Assembly: GCF_000313135.1 (NCBI RefSeq)
Contig: NW_004457705.1
Location: 1 to 31,976 of the forward strand
Source: Acanthamoeba castellanii str. Neff
Lineage: Eukaryota > Discosea > Longamoebia > Acanthamoebidae
Direction: 5' to 3'
DNA length: 31,976 nt
Part shown: in pieces, positions 29,133-31,976 of the stretch
Position numbering within the stretch: the first letter of the stretch is position 1
How the letters are laid out: every line of letters begins with the position of its first letter
Notes under the pieces: model-generated
Seen by the model: the letters and a program-made list of their open reading frames with translations, nothing else
Told to the model about the DNA's origin: nothing
Database searches by the model: none
Translations under genes and position numbers: made by a program

Positions 29133-29858
29133 TTAGTTGGGGACGTAGTCGAAGGAGAAGAGGAAACCCTTGCCGCCCGAGGCGTTGAAATCACTGAAGG
29201 TCTCGGTCGTGTTCTCGAAGCGAGTCCTGGTGCTGATGTGCATGGGCGATGACCTGCCGTTGGCGTAGTCCAACTCGAAGAAGACCACGCCTGATCGCCC
29301 AGACGTGTGTATGCGAATCAGTCTGATCAAGCACATAAGTCTTATATTGGGACATGTATTGTCAATACCGTTGGTGGCGGTGAGGAAGCTGTAGGTGGCG
29401 TGCCACTTGTCGCTGGGCTGGTTGGCATTGGTCGGTCCAATGTGACATACAACGCCTGAAAAAAGTATGAGTAACATATATGTTACATGTCCTTCTGGTG
29501 TGGGTGTGCGTACCGCCAACACCAAAGGACGGGGGGAATCGAGTCAGCGCTGATGCGCCCGTCACATCAAAGCCGAGCAGCTTCCACACTCCGTTCCATT
29601 CTGGTCTCATCATTATTGTCCGATTATTCGTTAGATGAGTGTTCTTGTGAGAAGAGGAGGTGATGATGATGATGATGTACCCCTGTTGTTGACGATGATG
29701 AGGGCCTCGGTGTAGGACTGGTTGGCGCTGCCGTGAACGAACTGCTTCGAGACGTCGGACACGATCGAAGCGTTGGCAGCAGTCATGGCAACGCAGCAGA
29801 GGAGCACGGCCGCAAGGGCTGCACCGGCGCGAGCGGTACCGGTCATTGCGGTCAACAT
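29133..29858 (-). CDS. Small secreted protein, unknown family
   Basis: Four exons, 29858-29681, 29600-29514, 29455-29369 and 29290-29133, give 169 residues; all introns are phase 1. A signal peptide (MTGTARAGAALAAVLLCCV) with an Ala-rich cleavage region is followed by alternating hydrophobic stretches typical of a beta-sandwich (ALIIVNN, GVWKLLGFDVTG, GVVFFELDYANG, GFLFSFDYVPN-stop). NQS, NTT and NAS sequons suggest glycosylation. Exons 2 and 3 are both 87 bases and phase 1-1, so either could be skipped without shifting frame. Exons 3 and 4 both begin with Gly-Val-Val. I cannot name the fold; a lectin-like or wall-associated role is only a guess. A TATA box lies just upstream. Confidence 0.78.
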
Positions 29859-29899
29859 TGTAGAGCGCTGGAGGAGTGAGGTACCAAACGAGATGCGAC

Positions 29900-29907
29900 T
29901 TTTTATA
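29900..29907 (-). promoter_or_regulatory. TATA box
   Basis: Read on the minus strand the sequence is TATAAAAA, 42-49 bases before the start codon at 29858. That spacing would place transcription start about 10-20 bases before the ATG, giving a very short leader. It is the clearest TATA element in the window. Confidence 0.6.
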
Positions 29908-30135
29908 GCCGCACCTACTCGCGGGATTGCCTCCGGCGAACTTTACGGGGCCTTCGGTGAACCGCACCAGGACTTGGACTGGGAGTGGAAAATCCCTGGT
30001 CTGCTGTGTATCTTAATTAATTAACAAAGTTCCAGTTTCGCGATCGGCCACCTCTCTTCTCCCTTTTCTTTGTAATATCTCTCTGCTCGATTCGCAGCGA
30101 CGCAGACCGCGCCACCAGACCAGCTCGAGAAAAAG

Positions 30136-31560
30136 ATGGATGAGAGCCAACCGATCACGTACGGCGGCGCTGATGTGACGCCAACGCCGAAGAAGGGCTG
30201 CTGGCGCTCGCTCCACGACACGGTGGCCCGTCTGCCGGTCAAGCTCACTATGAACTTTCTTACCATAATCTTCGCGCTGTGCATCGTGCCGGTGGTCATC
30301 TTCAACCTCCTCACCCTCGACCTCAGCCCGCTGCATTGGATTGTCTCCATCTACCTCCTGTACGCTCTCATCTCCTATTCACCCCACAACGCGATTTTTG
30401 TCAAGATTTTCAATTTTATGCCACATTTTCGCTCCATTTTTCATTCTTAATGACAATTTCATTTGTAACTCGTTCACGTAGTGCTTCAGCTTTGCGTCGA
30501 AACATTCATTTATCTCAATGACCGTTTTCTATATTGCCACAATATTAAGAGCATTATTCATTCATTTCATTTGATATTTTTTCATATATATTTGCTGACA
30601 GCCGTGGGTGGGTGTACTGCAGGGCGGGCGTGTTCATCGTCGTGGGCTCGTGCTTCCCCTTCAACTGGATCCGGGTCAAGGTCCTCCGTTGGTTCCTCTT
30701 CCTGGCCACCTACAACGGCCGCGGCGCTCTCCTCTTCATGTACGGCGCCTTACCACCCAAGCCCCTGTCGTGCGGGTCGTGTGTGTCGTGTGTGTCTCAC
30801 ATGTCGGACGACACACACGATCGCGCGGAGCAGGCTGGGCCTGCTGTGCACGGGCATCAGCACGTGGGGCATCGTGGCGGGCGTGGGCAACATGGTGCTC
30901 GCCGCCGTGCACGTCATCCTCTGGGTCTTCTTCCACGACATTGTCGGCACCGAGGTCACTCACAGTACGCCCGCCCGCCCTCCCGCTCACCACCACTCGC
31001 CCGCCACTCATCAATCTCTGGTTATCAAACGATCGATTGATCGACCAACCACAATCAATCGACGGTAACATGCGTCACTCACTCTTGCCCTCCCTGGCTG
31101 TGCCAGTCGAAAGCAAGCTCGGGCGGGTGAGCGTTCAGCGCGGCGGCGGCTACAGCGGCCGATCGGACACCGACGTCGGTACGACAGCCACACGACCGGT
31201 ACCCCGTGCCATCCGACAACCGCCACTGACGATGCGTGTGCGGTGGTGCATGTGCTTCGTCGACAGAGGGAGGCGGATACGTGCCGCCGCCGACGCCCAG
31301 CTTCGGCGCCTCGACCTCCTCGCCCTCTCACGAGTTCCCCGGCGGCAGTGGTCCGACCAACGACCCGACCAATCCCTACGCAGTGGCCGAGGTACCGACC
31401 ACCCTCGCATTCACCAAGTGTCGTGGATGATGGCGGTGGTGATGATGATGATGGTGATGCTACGCAGGCCTATCAGCCGCCGGAGCTGGACCCGTCGACC
31501 AGCTACGCCGTGGCGGCGGTCACGCAGCAGCAGCAACGCAATGCCTACAACCCCTTTTGA
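30136..31560 (+). CDS. Four-helix membrane protein, COPI-associated/TVP15-like, ending in NPF
   Basis: Six exons, 30136-30359, 30623-30739, 30834-30964, 31107-31178, 31267-31391 and 31468-31560, give 253 residues. A short cytosolic start (MDESQPITYGG) precedes four hydrophobic helices: NFLTIIFALCIVPVVIFNL, HWIVSIYLLAGVFIVVGSC, FLATYNGRGALLFMLGLLC and GIVAGVGNMVLAAVHVILWV. The Tyr-x-Gly-Arg-Gly turn in helix 3 and the overall spacing resemble the COPI-associated (TVP15-like) Golgi membrane family. The cytosolic tail is Gly/Pro/Ser-rich, has NPYAVAE, and ends exactly with NPF before the stop. NPF is the ligand of EH domains in endocytic and recycling traffic, so the protein probably cycles between Golgi, endosomes and surface. 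An intronic TGTGTCGTG tract lies near 30777-30799. Membrane topology is clear; family assignment is moderate. Confidence 0.75.
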
Positions 31561-31747
31561 TGAAAGAGTCAGCGGCGCACACACAAGGAGCCGGGCCAAC
31601 TCCAAAGGCGCCGTTCATCCCTGTTGTTGTAACAGTTTTGAGAGAGTGGATGAACGCAACACATGACACAACACGCAACACGCGAGCGCGTGCAGGAAAT
31701 TGTTTGATTCTATTTCTCGGTTGAGAAAAAAAGAAAAGAAGCGGAAA

Positions 31748-31753
31748 AATAAA
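31748..31753 (+). promoter_or_regulatory. Poly(A) signal AATAAA
   Basis: This hexamer lies 188 bases past the stop of the NPF membrane protein and 66 bases before the next start codon. It probably ends that gene's transcript. Confidence 0.5.
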
Positions 31754-31818
31754 CGGAGTTGAGGATTTACGCTTGCCATCATCGCGCTCAACGGACTCGC
31801 ACCACATCACTAGGCAGC

Positions 31819-31976
31819 ATGTCGAACAAGAGGGGCGGAAAGGGTATGCTCGATTCACACTTGATCTCACGCGTGGCGCAACAGCTTTCAATTTTTGAGA
31901 ATCATCTTCGATGTAGATATCGATCAAAATCGACGCATGCCAACGATGAATTAATTCATTCATCGTTGAAGGGAAT
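31819..31976 (+). CDS. First exon of a gene cut by the window edge
   Basis: ATG at 31819 opens an exon coding MSNKRGGK plus one base of a Gly-type codon, ending at 31843 before a GTATGC donor. The rest of the window, to 31976, is intron. A tiny basic first exon followed by an intron is common in ribosomal-protein and histone genes; a large-subunit ribosomal protein such as uL14 or a histone H4-like start is possible, but eight residues cannot decide. The upstream gap is only 258 bases. Confidence 0.4.
   Translation, partial: MSNKRGGKGMLDSHLISRVAQQLSIFENHLRCRYRSKSTHANDELIHSSLKG

Overview
The window looks like nuclear DNA of a GC-rich, intron-dense free-living amoeba, most like Acanthamoeba. 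This is inferred from gene style and gene content; no database search was possible. The clues are many short introns (about 55-250 bases), donors that often read GTAC(G), GT/AC microsatellites inside introns, AATAAA 3' signals, and typical amoebal families (RasGEF, SHOC2-like leucine-rich repeats, Alba-RGG, secreted subtilase). I could join exons phase-consistently into 13 complete genes and one gene cut by the right edge. No rRNA, tRNA, transposon or prokaryotic operon was seen.

Layout. 69-836 (-) is the E2 enzyme Ubc13/UBE2N, head to head with a coiled-coil protein with low-complexity arms (1012-2645, +). 3017-4715 (+) is a secreted protein built from nested repeats, including tandemly duplicated exons. 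It converges on an F-box/SAM/leucine-rich-repeat protein of 22 exons (5731-10781, -). Next come an Alba-domain RGG protein (11167-12909, -) and the mitochondrial Rieske iron-sulfur protein (13278-14093, -). Divergent from Rieske is a 26-exon gene (14592-21951, +) coding about 1470 residues with two complete REM-CDC25 RasGEF cassettes in series.

The right third holds a Ser/Pro-stalk type I membrane protein (22197-23228, +), a proteinase K-like secreted subtilase (23613-25389, +), a degenerate-RING/TRAF zinc-finger protein with C-terminal membrane helices (25774-27045, +), and an unrecognised coiled-coil protein (27215-28963, +). A small secreted protein (29133-29858, -) diverges from a four-helix COPI-associated/TVP15-like membrane protein ending in NPF (30136-31560, +). 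The first exon of another gene starts at 31819.

The genes do not form a pathway cluster. Loose themes are ubiquitin (Ubc13, F-box protein, RING-like protein), Ras signalling (double RasGEF; SHOC2-like LRRs) and the cell surface or secretion (several signal-peptide proteins). The most unusual items are the tandem RasGEF, the duplicated-exon repeat protein, the F-box-SAM-LRR order, three introns that appear to use GC donors, and a heptamer satellite inside introns. Exon borders were placed by hand from splice motifs, reading phase and family homology, and need RNA evidence.
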